This document shows, piece by piece, positions 51,801 through 59,144 of a DNA stretch of 64,000 nt (positions are counted from its first letter, which is position 1; every line of letters starts with the position of its first letter). The notes under the pieces are model-generated. The model was not told the DNA's origin. It saw only the letters and a program-made list of their open reading frames with translations, and did no database searches. The stretch is from Suttonella indologenes (lineage in GTDB: Bacteria; Pseudomonadota; Gammaproteobacteria; Cardiobacteriales; Cardiobacteriaceae): contig NZ_UHIA01000004.1 of NCBI RefSeq assembly GCF_900460215.1, positions 1,124,001 to 1,188,000 of the forward strand. The letters run 5' to 3'. The translations under genes were made by a program, and so were the position numbers.

Positions 51801-53239
51801 ACATTTTTTAGTTGTCCAGGAGTAAGTCCTACACCGCTTGAGGCGGTTTGTATAGAAACTCTATCCAAATGAAAAGCGTACATTGGATTAATATCGGTAT
51901 TCGCCCATTCTAAGATTAATTTATCCCGCAGGGCGAGTTGTTCTTGTTTGGTTTGAGCAGCGCTATAGTCTTGAATCACATCCGCTAGAGCAGAAGATTT
52001 TGCCGCGGCTTGTTGCAAATCGCGGAGTCTTCCCATGCCGCGTAGATTCACACTGTCTTTTTGCGCGGCACTGAGTTCCACTTCATCGCTAAAGCGGCTA
52101 ATCATGGCGTTATTATCAAAGAGTAAATCGCCCATTTTGTGTGTGCTGCCGTCTGTGGTGGTATAGCTGCCTAAGCGTGCTACGGTATTGCCATTACCCT
52201 GTCTTTGATTGACCGCTTGATGATTCAAATCTAGCGATTGAATGCCTAATTGCTCAAGCGTGAAAAGTTCTTCCGCTTGGCTCACTCCATCTTGGTTTAG
52301 ATCGCGCCAAACTTTTAGCTGTTCAAACACGGCATCTTGGGCATCAATTTTGCCATCGCCATTATCATCATGTTCTGCTAAGGCGGCAAATCCTGTCGGC
52401 GCTAAGCTGCCATCTTTTAGCAAGCGATTATCGCCAAATAATTCCCGACCAGTATCAATCTTGCCATCACCATTACTGTCTAATACTAATAAGCCATCAT
52501 CGGCTTTTACCCAACCTGTCGCGGTACGAATCCCATCGGCATCATGGTCAAATAAGATGCTGTTTAAGCCGTCTATTTTAACCGTTTCAATTCCATCTCC
52601 GTCTAAATCTAAGGTCAGCGGATCGACAATATGGTATTCACCTGAGCGGTTGAGATTTATATATTCAATAGCATCTTCAATATCTAACCACGGATTTATT
52701 GCATCAGGAAGAATTTTATATACAAATTTTGACCATGCTTCAAATCTATCTCCAATAAATCCAAGCATATTTTCCTTATTGAAGAACTCACTAGCTGCAA
52801 CTATTGCAGGCTCATTTCCATACGTAGCATCTCCATATTCTTTTATATAAAGACCTGCTGCAGACAGAATTACCCCACCTTTAATTCCATTTGCCGTAAA
52901 AGAATCACCTGCTATAATAAATAAATCACCCAATAAATTATTTAATTTATGCAAATCTATTTCATCTTTATAAACTATAGAATCCTTGAGAGTAATGATC
53001 TGATTATATACCATTCCTGAAGTTATTACTGCAGACATAGTGTTAGATTCCATTGAGCCATACCCAAGCAAATCACCTATATTCTCAACCATTTGAATAG
53101 TTGAGCCTGTTGTATATAAAATTTCTTCCTGATTCATATTCAAAATTTCATTTGTAAATGTGTTAAGAATATCTTCACCAGAAAACCCATTTTTAATCAA
53201 AGTAAATGTTTTTGAAACAACAGTTAATGGTGTTGCCAT
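48899..53239 (-). CDS. FrpC-like self-processing RTX protein
   Basis: Predicted type I-secreted Ca-binding RTX protein, 1,446 residues. Residues 1-205 are an AT-rich, unrecognised N-terminal module. At Asp206-Pro207 (VDPLTLDLDGDGIET) begins a FrpC-type self-processing module: GIRTATGWVKADDGLLV, SNGDGKIDTGRELFGD, DLNQDGVSQ and NTVARLGSYTTTDG. In FrpC this module cleaves the Asp-Pro bond in Ca2+ and ligates the released N-terminus to a lysine. Residues about 650-1340 contain four near-identical 158-residue RTX units, each with GGEGNDRLEGGKGNDVYVF and a YFFSSQQYKIEHFEF spacer, followed by more GGXGXD repeats and a C-terminal secretion region with SALNALSHEQF. No secretion genes are nearby. The start overlaps the upstream membrane-protein gene by 16 bp. 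Confidence 0.85.
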   Translation of the reverse strand: MATPLTVVSKTFTLIKNGFSGEDILNTFTNEILNMNQEEILYTTGSTIQMVENIGDLLGYGSMESNTMSAVITSGMVYNQIITLKDSIVYKDEIDLHKLNNLLGDLFIIAGDSFTANGIKGGVILSAAGLYIKEYGDATYGNEPAIVAASEFFNKENMLGFIGDRFEAWSKFVYKILPDAINPWLDIEDAIEYINLNRSGEYHIVDPLTLDLDGDGIETVKIDGLNSILFDHDADGIRTATGWVKADDGLLVLDSNGDGKIDTGRELFGDNRLLKDGSLAPTGFAALAEHDDNGDGKIDAQDAVFEQLKVWRDLNQDGVSQAEELFTLEQLGIQSLDLNHQAVNQRQGNGNTVARLGSYTTTDGSTHKMGDLLFDNNAMISRFSDEVELSAAQKDSVNLRGMGRLRDLQQAAAKSSALADVIQDYSAAQTKQEQLALRDKLILEWANTDINPMYAFHLDRVSIQTASSGVGLTPGQLKNVFLGPELAKINGEFHQLKDKIRILDSFTGQRSSLIAYTNLEDAKRILNVIKDSYDKLAEQLYAGLLFQTRLKPYTDHISLSFKDDKLALDFSQTAAVFNQIHTKDPQKAFVDLGEFLYYSDAMKKTDTFAKLSSLFMEYAQSSISSGNFETDLAILGKEKFIALGHHLGTEQDETLKGTDLANLISGGAGNDKLYGNGGDDRLIGGEGNDRLEGGKGNDVYVFSKGHGQDSLYDPYNDSGDRIVFTDLNYADMTFRQDGSHLILASGENDYVKIDYFFSSQQYKIEHFEFADKTISLDEMMKNGLILHGTEQNETIQHWQGKMIAYAGAGNDSLIGADKDDELHGEAGNDKLYGNAGDDRLIGGEGNDRLEGGKGNDVYVFSKGHGQDSLYDPYNDSGDRIVFTDLNYADMTFRQDGSHLILASGENDYVKIDYFFSSQQYKIEHFEFADKTISLDEMMKNGLILHGTEQNETIQHWQGKMIAYAGAGNDSLIGADKDDELHGEAGNDKLYGNAGDDRLIGGEGNDRLEGGKGNDVYVFSKGHGQDSLYDPYNDSGDRIIFTDLNYADMTFRQDGSHLILASGENDYVKIDYFFSSQQYKIEHFEFADKTISLDEMMENGLILHGTEQNETIQHWQGKMIAYADAGNDSLIGADKDDELYGEEGNDRLVGNGGDDRLIGGEGNDRLEGGKGNDVYVFSKGHGQDSLYDPYNDSGDRIVFTDLNYADMTFRQDGSHLILASGENDYVKIDYFFSSQQYKIEHFEFADKTISLDEMMKNGLILHGTEQNETIQHWQGKMIAYAGAGNDGLIGADKDDELYGEEGNDRLVGNGGNDRLYGGEGEDYLYAGAGNDMLSGGQGADRLHGGAGADVFIFDSLDTVDTLEDFNAKEDSIALDKSLFTALGENIEAAEFAFGSQAENAEQRLVFDSKTGALLYDADGSGEAAAVHIATIRGSALNALSHEQFALI
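49340..51235 (-). repeat. four tandem 474-bp units encoding the RTX repeat block
   Basis: The marker TTGCCTTGCC occurs at 49416, 49890, 50364 and 50838, exactly 474 bp apart. The units are almost identical, for example differing at GACAATG/GATAATG and CACC/CAGC positions. Each encodes 158 residues, keeping frame. Unit number should be prone to change by recombination and may be collapsed in short-read assemblies. Confidence 0.9.
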
Positions 53240-53811
53240 TTTTTCTCTCCTCTAATATAAAACGAATTAAGAAATATTAGTAAAAATGCATGAATAAATA
53301 CCACAAAATATATGAATTTATATCTAAAAAACTTACTCTTTATACTATACAACTCTTGTTTAAAATAATCTTCTTCTATTATTTTATCATTTAAAACAGA
53401 AGAGGAGAATAATATTTTCTTATACTCTTTTTTTGCTTTATAATGTACAGTCACATAAAAAAAATTACAACGAATATTGAAACATCTTATTATAAAATGT
53501 GGCGTTAGAAACTCTTGCGTCAAAAAACTTTTTGAATAACCAATATTTATATTTTCAGTACTTTCTATATTATCAAAATCAATAGTAGGATGATTCATAA
53601 AAAAGAAAAACTGCATTCCTAATAAAAACCAAGATGATATTTTTAAATAAGACTGCTTAACAAACAACAAAGGATATAAAAATAAATTTATTAAGATTAG
53701 TATCAAATAAAATGAAAATCCTAAAATCCAATAGTAAATTAGAGCAAACAAAATGGATGTAATTAAAAATATTAATAACATATTTTTGTTCAAAAATACT
53801 ATTCTAGACAT
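53224..53811 (-). CDS. AT-rich membrane protein upstream of the FrpC-like gene, candidate partner
   Basis: 195 residues. Three or four hydrophobic segments: near residues 10-30 (MLLIFLITSILFALIYYWI), 32-50, 60-70, and a C-terminal one (YFVVFIHAFLLIFL). A soluble middle domain contains Cys residues in IIRCFNIRCNFFYV. Its ATG lies inside the stop region of a 19-codon leader that shares its first ten codons with the gene at 54823-55470, and its end overlaps the RTX start. The position equals that of frpD relative to frpC in Neisseria, but the sequence is not FrpD-like. Partner or immunity function is inferred from position. Confidence 0.6.
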   Translation of the reverse strand: MSRIVFLNKNMLLIFLITSILFALIYYWILGFSFYLILILINLFLYPLLFVKQSYLKISSWFLLGMQFFFFMNHPTIDFDNIESTENINIGYSKSFLTQEFLTPHFIIRCFNIRCNFFYVTVHYKAKKEYKKILFSSSVLNDKIIEEDYFKQELYSIKSKFFRYKFIYFVVFIHAFLLIFLNSFYIRGEKKWQHH

Positions 53812-53863
53812 TCAACCCCCAAATAAACTTTAATGGTGGTTCTCTACGTTTAATTAATCCCAT
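53804..53863 (-). CDS. 19-codon leader, remnant 5' end of a MGLIKRREPP-type gene
   Basis: ATG at 53863 with GAGAGGAAAAG ribosome site. It encodes MGLIKRREPP then nine unrelated residues and stops at 53804-53806, overlapping the start of the 195-residue membrane protein. The first ten codons, RBS and upstream sequence are nearly identical to those of the 215-residue gene at 55470. It is a recombination scar that may now serve translational coupling. Confidence 0.6.
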   Translation of the reverse strand: MGLIKRREPPLKFIWGLNV

Positions 53864-54087
53864 CTTTTCCTCTCATTTTCTAAGACTCGCTCTCAATAGT
53901 AGGTGATAGTAGATTGGCATTATCTTATGTTTGAGATTACGATAAGTCAATAATAAAAAATGATTTCAAAATCAAATTTATATACAGAATTATAAAAACT
54001 AACCGCTTTGTCCCATAGTGTTTGAAGCAAAAAGCTTCATATATTTACGATAAATCTCCTCCCCAATACCGCTTTGTTCGTTTATTT
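53864..54087. repeat. spacer/promoter segment duplicated at 55471-55806
   Basis: From the shared RBS (TCCTCTCATTTTCTAAGACTC side) through TGGCATTATCTTATG, AACCGCTTTGTCCCATAGTG and GAAGCAAAAAGCTTCATATA to the SDEV..LSAA fragment, this stretch matches 55471-55806 apart from scattered changes and a 106-bp MITE-B present only in the other copy. No gene seen; it should contain the promoter of the downstream unit. Confidence 0.8.
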
Positions 54088-54826
54088 TTAAGCGGCGCTG
54101 AGTTTCACTTCATCGCTAAAGCGGCTAATCATGGCGTTATTATCAAAGAGTAAATCGCCCATTTTGTGTGTGCTGCCGTCTGTGGTGGTATAGCTGCCTA
54201 AGCGTGCTACGGTATTGCCATTACCCTGTCTTTGATTGACCGCTTGATGATTCAAATCTAGCGATTGAATGCCTAATTGTTCCAGCGTGAAAAGTTCTCC
54301 CTCTTGGCTCACCCCATCTTGGTTTAAATCACGCCAAACTTTTAGCTGTTCAAACACGGCATCTTGGGCATCAATTTTGCCTCAGCAAGCCTCCCAAAGT
54401 GCCAAGCATTTTTGCATTATTAGCTGAATCCAAAACTTTGTTGTTAAAATTATATTTTGCATCAAGCTCTCCAATTGCTTGCTGAATTTGCAAATGAATG
54501 GGATGATTAGCTTTACCCGCAGCCTCCCAAAGCTTGGCTGAAAACTGTCGATATTTATAGTCGCTCCTATTAGAAATTTGGGCTCCTTTAGCATCATCAA
54601 TAAGATTATTTAAGGTTTTATTTGAGTTAGGCCCATAATAAGATTTTATCGCCTCTTTTGAGGAAGAGGCAGATATAAAACCAAGAGTAGCACTAGTTAT
54701 TCCTGCAAGATTCCCTAAACCATTATACTTCCCAGTACTTTCATTTTTAGAAAGTGAGGAAAAGAATAAGACAGAATTCCAAAAATTCTGCAAATAATTA
54801 TTTTGAACATTCGATGTATCACTCAT
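54088..54826 (-). pseudogene. truncated Frp-type cassette: alternative N-terminus joined to a fragment of the self-processing module
   Basis: 54826-54371 encodes 151 codons (MSDTSNVQNNYLQNFW..., Ala/Ser/Asn-rich) unlike the N-terminus of the full RTX gene. At about 54382 it switches, out of frame, to GKIDAQDAVFEQLKVWRDLNQDG, nearly identical to the full gene's self-processing module, and runs to SDEVKLSAA and a stop at 54088. It therefore lacks the Asp-Pro cleavage site, all RTX repeats and the secretion signal. It reads as an orphan N-terminal cassette with a homology tail. Confidence 0.7.
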
Positions 54827-55470
54827 TTTAACATACCCTCAGTATCAACCAAATCAAAATCTTCTCCAAATCTACATCCATATAGAATTGAATAGGCGAA
54901 AATAATAACTAAAAAAAATATAACATACAAAGTAAAACTACTATGTAAAAACATATTATCAGAATACAAAAAACAAGCTGTTAATAGCGTACAAGTTTCT
55001 GCTTGTTTTGTTAATGTAAGGTAATAAGTAGCAAAAATAGAGGCTAACATACATAAAAAAAGCATGATATTTCTAACAATATACTTAAATGATATTCTAA
55101 GTTTTGTAACTTTTCTTAACAAAGAAAAATCATGTGTTCTTATCGCTAGGGATAAAGCAAGTATATGCATTACGGCACTTAGAATAAGACTTACATTCCA
55201 ACCATATGGTTCCTTTACAGGAATATAGAAAAATTCTAATATTTTTCCAGTTATATAATTTATTTCTTTATAATTAAAAAGCAGCACAATTGAAGATAAA
55301 CCTATATAAATAGGAAAAAATACCGCCATATATCGCATATAAGTCATGCATAAACTCTGCTGATATTTGATTACAATGTGTGTAAAAATATTTGCACCAT
55401 ATTTTTTAATAAACTCATTTGCTTCTTCAACCGTTTGAAACGGCGGTTCTCTACGTTTAATTAATCCCAT
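54823..55470 (-). CDS. AT-rich multi-span membrane protein of the orphan Frp cassette
   Basis: 215 residues, start at 55470 (MGLIKRREPPFQTVEEANEF) with a GAGAGGAAGAG ribosome site. About four or five membrane segments (YMAVFFPIYIGLSSIVLLF, SLILSAVMHILALSLAI, IMLFLCMLASIFATYYL, TLYVIFFLVIIFAYSILYG). It overlaps the orphan RTX N-terminus by 4 bp. It shares only its first ten codons with the leader at 53863. Candidate membrane partner of the orphan N-terminal module; no family recognised. Confidence 0.6.
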   Translation of the reverse strand: MGLIKRREPPFQTVEEANEFIKKYGANIFTHIVIKYQQSLCMTYMRYMAVFFPIYIGLSSIVLLFNYKEINYITGKILEFFYIPVKEPYGWNVSLILSAVMHILALSLAIRTHDFSLLRKVTKLRISFKYIVRNIMLFLCMLASIFATYYLTLTKQAETCTLLTACFLYSDNMFLHSSFTLYVIFFLVIIFAYSILYGCRFGEDFDLVDTEGMLK

Positions 55471-55806
55471 CTCTTCCTCTCATTTTCTAAGACTCGCTCT
55501 CAACAGTAGGTGATAGTAGATTGGCATTATCTTATGCTTGAGATTACGATAAGTCAATAATAAAAAATGATTTTAAAATCAATTTTATATACAGAGTTAT
55601 AAAAAAAATAACCGCTTTGTCCCATAGTGTTTGAAGCAAAAAGCTTCATATATAGTCAATTCAGCTCAAATAAAAACACAGTTTTTATATGTTAGCCCGC
55701 ACAATAGTAAAGCTTGATATTTTTTAGGTGTGCAACTTTGTCATGAATCGACTATATTTACGATAAATTTCCTCCCCAATACCGCTTTTATTGTTCGTTT
55801 ATTTTT
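55471..55806. repeat. spacer/promoter segment, second copy, with inserted MITE-B
   Basis: Counterpart of 53864-54087. It holds the promoter and RBS region of the 215-residue gene, MITE-B at 55651-55756, and the CCTCCCCAATACCGC stretch before the next RTX fragment. No gene seen. Confidence 0.8.
55651..55756. mobile_element. MITE-B, 106 bp, copy 2, with a matching empty site at 54041
   Basis: Termini TATAGTCAATTCA and TGAATCGACTATA; the sequence is the reverse complement of the 14147-14251 copy with scattered differences. The paralogous segment at 54031-54050 reads CTTCATATATTTACG without the element, whereas here the element sits between CTTCATA-TA and TA-TTTACG, so insertion duplicated TA. 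Confidence 0.85.
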
Positions 55807-55850
55807 AAGCGGCACTGAGTTCTACTTCATCGCTAAAGCGGCTAATCATA
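55800..55850 (-). pseudogene. third, minimal remnant of the Frp self-processing module
   Basis: Minus strand encodes the end of the module (YD/MISRFSDEVELSAA-type) and stops in TTTTTAAGC context, identical in boundary to the orphan at 54088. Only about 45 bp remain before the hairpin at 55852. It shows that at least one more cassette once lay upstream. Confidence 0.65.
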
Positions 55851-55851
55851 G

Positions 55852-55910
55852 GGCGGAGCAATCCGCCTTTGTCTTGTCTTTAGCAAAAAAGCGGCTTGCG
55901 CCGCTTTTTT
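55852..55910. terminator. two hairpins ending pgk transcription
   Basis: GGCGGA-GCAA-TCCGCC at 55852-55867 and a perfect AAAAAAGCGGC-TTGC-GCCGCTTTTTT at 55885-55910. The second works in both directions and lies 17 bp beyond the pgk stop. Confidence 0.88.
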
Positions 55911-55926
55911 GAAAGGATGAGGAAGA

Positions 55927-57087
55927 TTATTTCAAAATTTCCACGCCCGGTAAGGCTTTGCCTTCTAAGTATTCCAGCATGGAACCGCCGCCGGTTGAGA
56001 CGTAGTCCACTTTGTCTTCTATGCCGAATTGGGCGATGGCGGATAGGGTGTCGCCGCCGCCGGCAAAGGTAAAGGCTTGGGTCTTGGCAATGGCTTCGCA
56101 GAGGGCCTCGGTGCCGCCGGCAAAGGGTTTCATTTCAAATACGCCGACAGGGCCGTTCCAAACGATGGTTTTCATTTCGGCAATCATGCGTGCGTAGTTG
56201 GCGGCGGTTTCCGGTCCGATGTCTAAGATCATTTCGTTTTCCGCCACGTCTTTAATGGATTTGGTTTGCACTTTGGCATTTTCGGAAAATTCATCGCCGA
56301 CAACCACATCGACCGGCAGAGGAATGTTTACACCGCGTTTTTGCGCACTTTCCAGCATTTGGCGGGCTTCTTCCAATAAATCGGGCTCATAGAGCGAGCT
56401 GCCGACGTTGTAGCCTTTGGCGGCTAGGAAGGTGTTAGCAATGCCGCCGCCGGGGATAAGGGTGTCCACTTTTTCCAATAGGGTTTTCAGGACTAATAAT
56501 TTAGTGGATACTTTTGAACCGCCGACAATTGCCATCATCGGTTTGGCAGGATTTTTCAAGATGCTTTCCAAGGTTTCCACTTCTTTTTGCACTAAGAGTC
56601 CTGCGCAGGCAAGGGCGGCTTTTTCCGCAACGCCGACGGTGGAGGCTTGTGCGCGGTGTACGACACCGAAACCGTCGCTGACAAATACATCGCACAGTGC
56701 GGCGTATTTTTCCGCCAAAGCGGCGTCGTTTTTCTTCTCGCCTTTGTTAAAGCGTACGTTTTCCAGCATAACGACTTCGCCGCTGTTCACTTGCGGTGCG
56801 TTTTCCAGATAATCTTTAATCAGCGGCACTTCTTTGCCCAGTAATTTGCCCAGATGTTCGGCAACGGGTTTTAATGAAAATTCTTCTGCATATTCGCCTT
56901 CGGTCGGACGACCCAAATGCGCCATAATCATGACGGCTGCGCCTTGTTTTAAGGCCAGTTCAATGGTCGGCAGGGCGGCGGTGATACGCGCATCGCTGCT
57001 AACTTTGCCATCTTTTACCGGTACGTTTAAATCCAAACGCATTAAGACACGTTTATTTTTGACATCTACATCCACTAAATTACGCAT
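55927..57087 (-). CDS. pgk: phosphoglycerate kinase
   Basis: Glycolytic enzyme, 386 residues, GAGGAAAGAAA before the ATG. Full-length family pattern: RVLMRLDLNVPVKDGKV, MIMAHLGRPTEGEY, FVSDGFGVVHRAQASTVG, IVGGSKVSTKL, GGGIANTFL, and the nucleotide site VWNGPVGVFEMKPF, then FAGGGDTLSAI and YVSTGGGSMLEYLEGK. It lies downstream of tkt with a hairpin between them. Confidence 0.97.
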   Translation of the reverse strand: MRNLVDVDVKNKRVLMRLDLNVPVKDGKVSSDARITAALPTIELALKQGAAVMIMAHLGRPTEGEYAEEFSLKPVAEHLGKLLGKEVPLIKDYLENAPQVNSGEVVMLENVRFNKGEKKNDAALAEKYAALCDVFVSDGFGVVHRAQASTVGVAEKAALACAGLLVQKEVETLESILKNPAKPMMAIVGGSKVSTKLLVLKTLLEKVDTLIPGGGIANTFLAAKGYNVGSSLYEPDLLEEARQMLESAQKRGVNIPLPVDVVVGDEFSENAKVQTKSIKDVAENEMILDIGPETAANYARMIAEMKTIVWNGPVGVFEMKPFAGGTEALCEAIAKTQAFTFAGGGDTLSAIAQFGIEDKVDYVSTGGGSMLEYLEGKALPGVEILK

Positions 57088-57111
57088 TTTCTTTCCTCAT
57101 TTACGTTACAC

Positions 57112-57136
57112 AAAAAAGAGCCAGCAAAGCCGGCTC
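57112..57136 (-). terminator. hairpin between tkt and pgk
   Basis: Read on the minus strand: GAGCCGGC-TTT-GCTGGCTC followed by six T residues, just after the tkt stop and 25 bp before the pgk start. It should reduce read-through, implying a separate pgk promoter or attenuation. Confidence 0.75.
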
Positions 57137-57141
57137 GATAC

Positions 57142-59127
57142 TTACAATAATGTTTTCGCCGTATTAACGACGTTTTCAACACTAAAGCCAAAGTATGGGA
57201 ATAATTGCTCGGCAGGTGCGGAAGCACCGAAACCGTCCATACCCACGACTGCGCCTTTATCGCCGACAATGCCTTGCCATAATAGGCTTGAGCCTGCTTC
57301 AATAGCGAGTTTCGCGCTGCCTTTCGGCAGGACTTGTTCGCGGTATGCCGCATCTTGCTGCAAGAAGATATCCAAGCAAGGCATAGAGATGATGCGGGCG
57401 GCAATCCCTTCTTTCTCAAGTGCTTCTGCGGCTTTGCATGCCAGTTCGACTTCCGAGCCGGTGGCAATCAGGCTTAATTTTGCATTTGCCGCTTCTTTCA
57501 GCACATAGCCGCCGCGGGCAATATTAGCAATTTGTGCGCCATCGCGTGCCATGACGGGCAACCCTTGGCGCGATAAGGCTAAAGCGCTCGGGGTTTCGGG
57601 ATTGATGGCGCTTTGCCAAGCGGCCAATGTTTCGACGGTATCGCAGGGGCGCCAGACGTTCAGGTTCGGGATGAGGCGCAGGGAAGAGACATGTTCGACG
57701 GGTTGATGGGTCGGTCCGTCTTCGCCTAAGCCGATGGAATCATGGGTCAGTACATAAGAGACCGGCAATTTCATCAGGGCGGACATCCGCATGCCGTTGC
57801 GCATATAGTCTGAGAAGACGAGGAAGGTGCCGCCATAAGGACGGATGCCGCCGTGCAATGCCATGCCGTTCATAATCGCCGCCATGGCAAATTCGCGCAC
57901 GCCGTAGTGCAGATAGTTGCCGCCGAATTGCTGCGGCAGAATGGATTTGCTGGATTTGCTGAAGGTCAGGTTCGAGCCGCTTAAATCCGCAGAACCGCCG
58001 ACCAGTTCGGGCAGTTTTTCCGCCAATACGTTCAGTGCCAATTCGGAGGCTTTGCGAGTGGCGACTTTTTCGCCTTTGTCTTGCGCCGCTTGCAGGGCAT
58101 TTTGCATGTATTGAGCGAAATCTGCCGGCAGTTCGCCTTTCATGACGCGGCGGTATTCTGCCGCCAATTCCGGTTCGGCTTTTTCATAGGCGGCAAATTG
58201 TGCTTCCCATGCTTCCTGCCATTGACGACCTTTGGCACGTAAATCGGCGGCTTCCAATGCGCCTTCGGGCAGGCTGAAGGCTTCTGCCGGCAAGCCTAGA
58301 GCGGCTTTGCTTGCGGCAATTTCTTCATTGCCTAATGGCGCGCCGTGGGTTTTTTCCGAGCCCGCCAGATTCGGCGAACCGAAGCCGATGGTGGTGCGAC
58401 AGATGATGATGCTGGGGCGAGTGGTGTCGGCTTTTGCAGATTCAATGGCTTGATGAATGGCTTGCTCATTGTGTCCGTCAATGGCTTCAACCACTTGCCA
58501 GCCGTAGGCGGCAAAGCGTTTTGCCACGTCTTCGCTGTACCAGGGATCGATTTCGCCGTCGATGGAGATGCCGTTGGCATCATAAAGCACAATCAGTTTG
58601 CCCAGTCCCAAAGTGCCGGCGAAAGAGCAGGCTTCATGCGATACGCCTTCCATCAGGCAGCCGTCGCCTAAGAAGCAGTAGGTGTAATGGTCAACAATCT
58701 TATGTTCGCCGCGGTTAAAACGCGCTGCCAAATGCGCTTCTGCCAACGCAAAGCCGACGGCATTGGCAATGCCTTGTCCCAATGGACCGGTGGTGGTTTC
58801 CACGCCCGGAGTTTCGTGCACTTCGGGGTGTCCCGCGGTTTTGCTATGCATTTGGCGGAAGTTTTTCAAATCATCAAGGCTGACGTCAAAGCCTGTTAAA
58901 TGCAGCAAAGCATATTGCAAAGCGGAGGCGTGTCCGTTCGAGAGAATAAAGCGGTCGCGGTTATCCCAATGCGGATTGGCGGGGTTAACGCGCAAATGAC
59001 GCTGCCATAAAACAGCCGCCATATCTGCCATACCCATTGGCGCGCCCGGATGCCCTGAATTGGCTTTTTGTACCGCGTCCATGCTGAGGGCGCGAATAGA
59101 ATTCGCCATTAGCTGATGTGCATTCAT
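57142..59127 (-). CDS. tkt: transketolase
   Basis: Thiamine-diphosphate enzyme of the pentose phosphate pathway, 661 residues, AAGGAGAGACT before the ATG. Characteristic segments: SGHPGAPMGMADMAAVLW, SNGHASALQYALLHL, ETTTGPLGQGIANAVG, ThDP motif FLGDGCLMEGVSHEA, and the transketolase motif THDSIGLGEDGPTHQPVEH. The end has GMDGFGASAPAEQLFPYFG. Confidence 0.97.
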   Translation of the reverse strand: MNAHQLMANSIRALSMDAVQKANSGHPGAPMGMADMAAVLWQRHLRVNPANPHWDNRDRFILSNGHASALQYALLHLTGFDVSLDDLKNFRQMHSKTAGHPEVHETPGVETTTGPLGQGIANAVGFALAEAHLAARFNRGEHKIVDHYTYCFLGDGCLMEGVSHEACSFAGTLGLGKLIVLYDANGISIDGEIDPWYSEDVAKRFAAYGWQVVEAIDGHNEQAIHQAIESAKADTTRPSIIICRTTIGFGSPNLAGSEKTHGAPLGNEEIAASKAALGLPAEAFSLPEGALEAADLRAKGRQWQEAWEAQFAAYEKAEPELAAEYRRVMKGELPADFAQYMQNALQAAQDKGEKVATRKASELALNVLAEKLPELVGGSADLSGSNLTFSKSSKSILPQQFGGNYLHYGVREFAMAAIMNGMALHGGIRPYGGTFLVFSDYMRNGMRMSALMKLPVSYVLTHDSIGLGEDGPTHQPVEHVSSLRLIPNLNVWRPCDTVETLAAWQSAINPETPSALALSRQGLPVMARDGAQIANIARGGYVLKEAANAKLSLIATGSEVELACKAAEALEKEGIAARIISMPCLDIFLQQDAAYREQVLPKGSAKLAIEAGSSLLWQGIVGDKGAVVGMDGFGASAPAEQLFPYFGFSVENVVNTAKTLL

Positions 59128-59144
59128 AGTCTCTCCTTTTGAGA

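Noticed and set aside
53224..53811. Identification of the upstream membrane protein as FrpD
   Set aside because: The position matches frpD, but the protein is multi-span and lacks a lipobox, unlike the FrpD lipoprotein.
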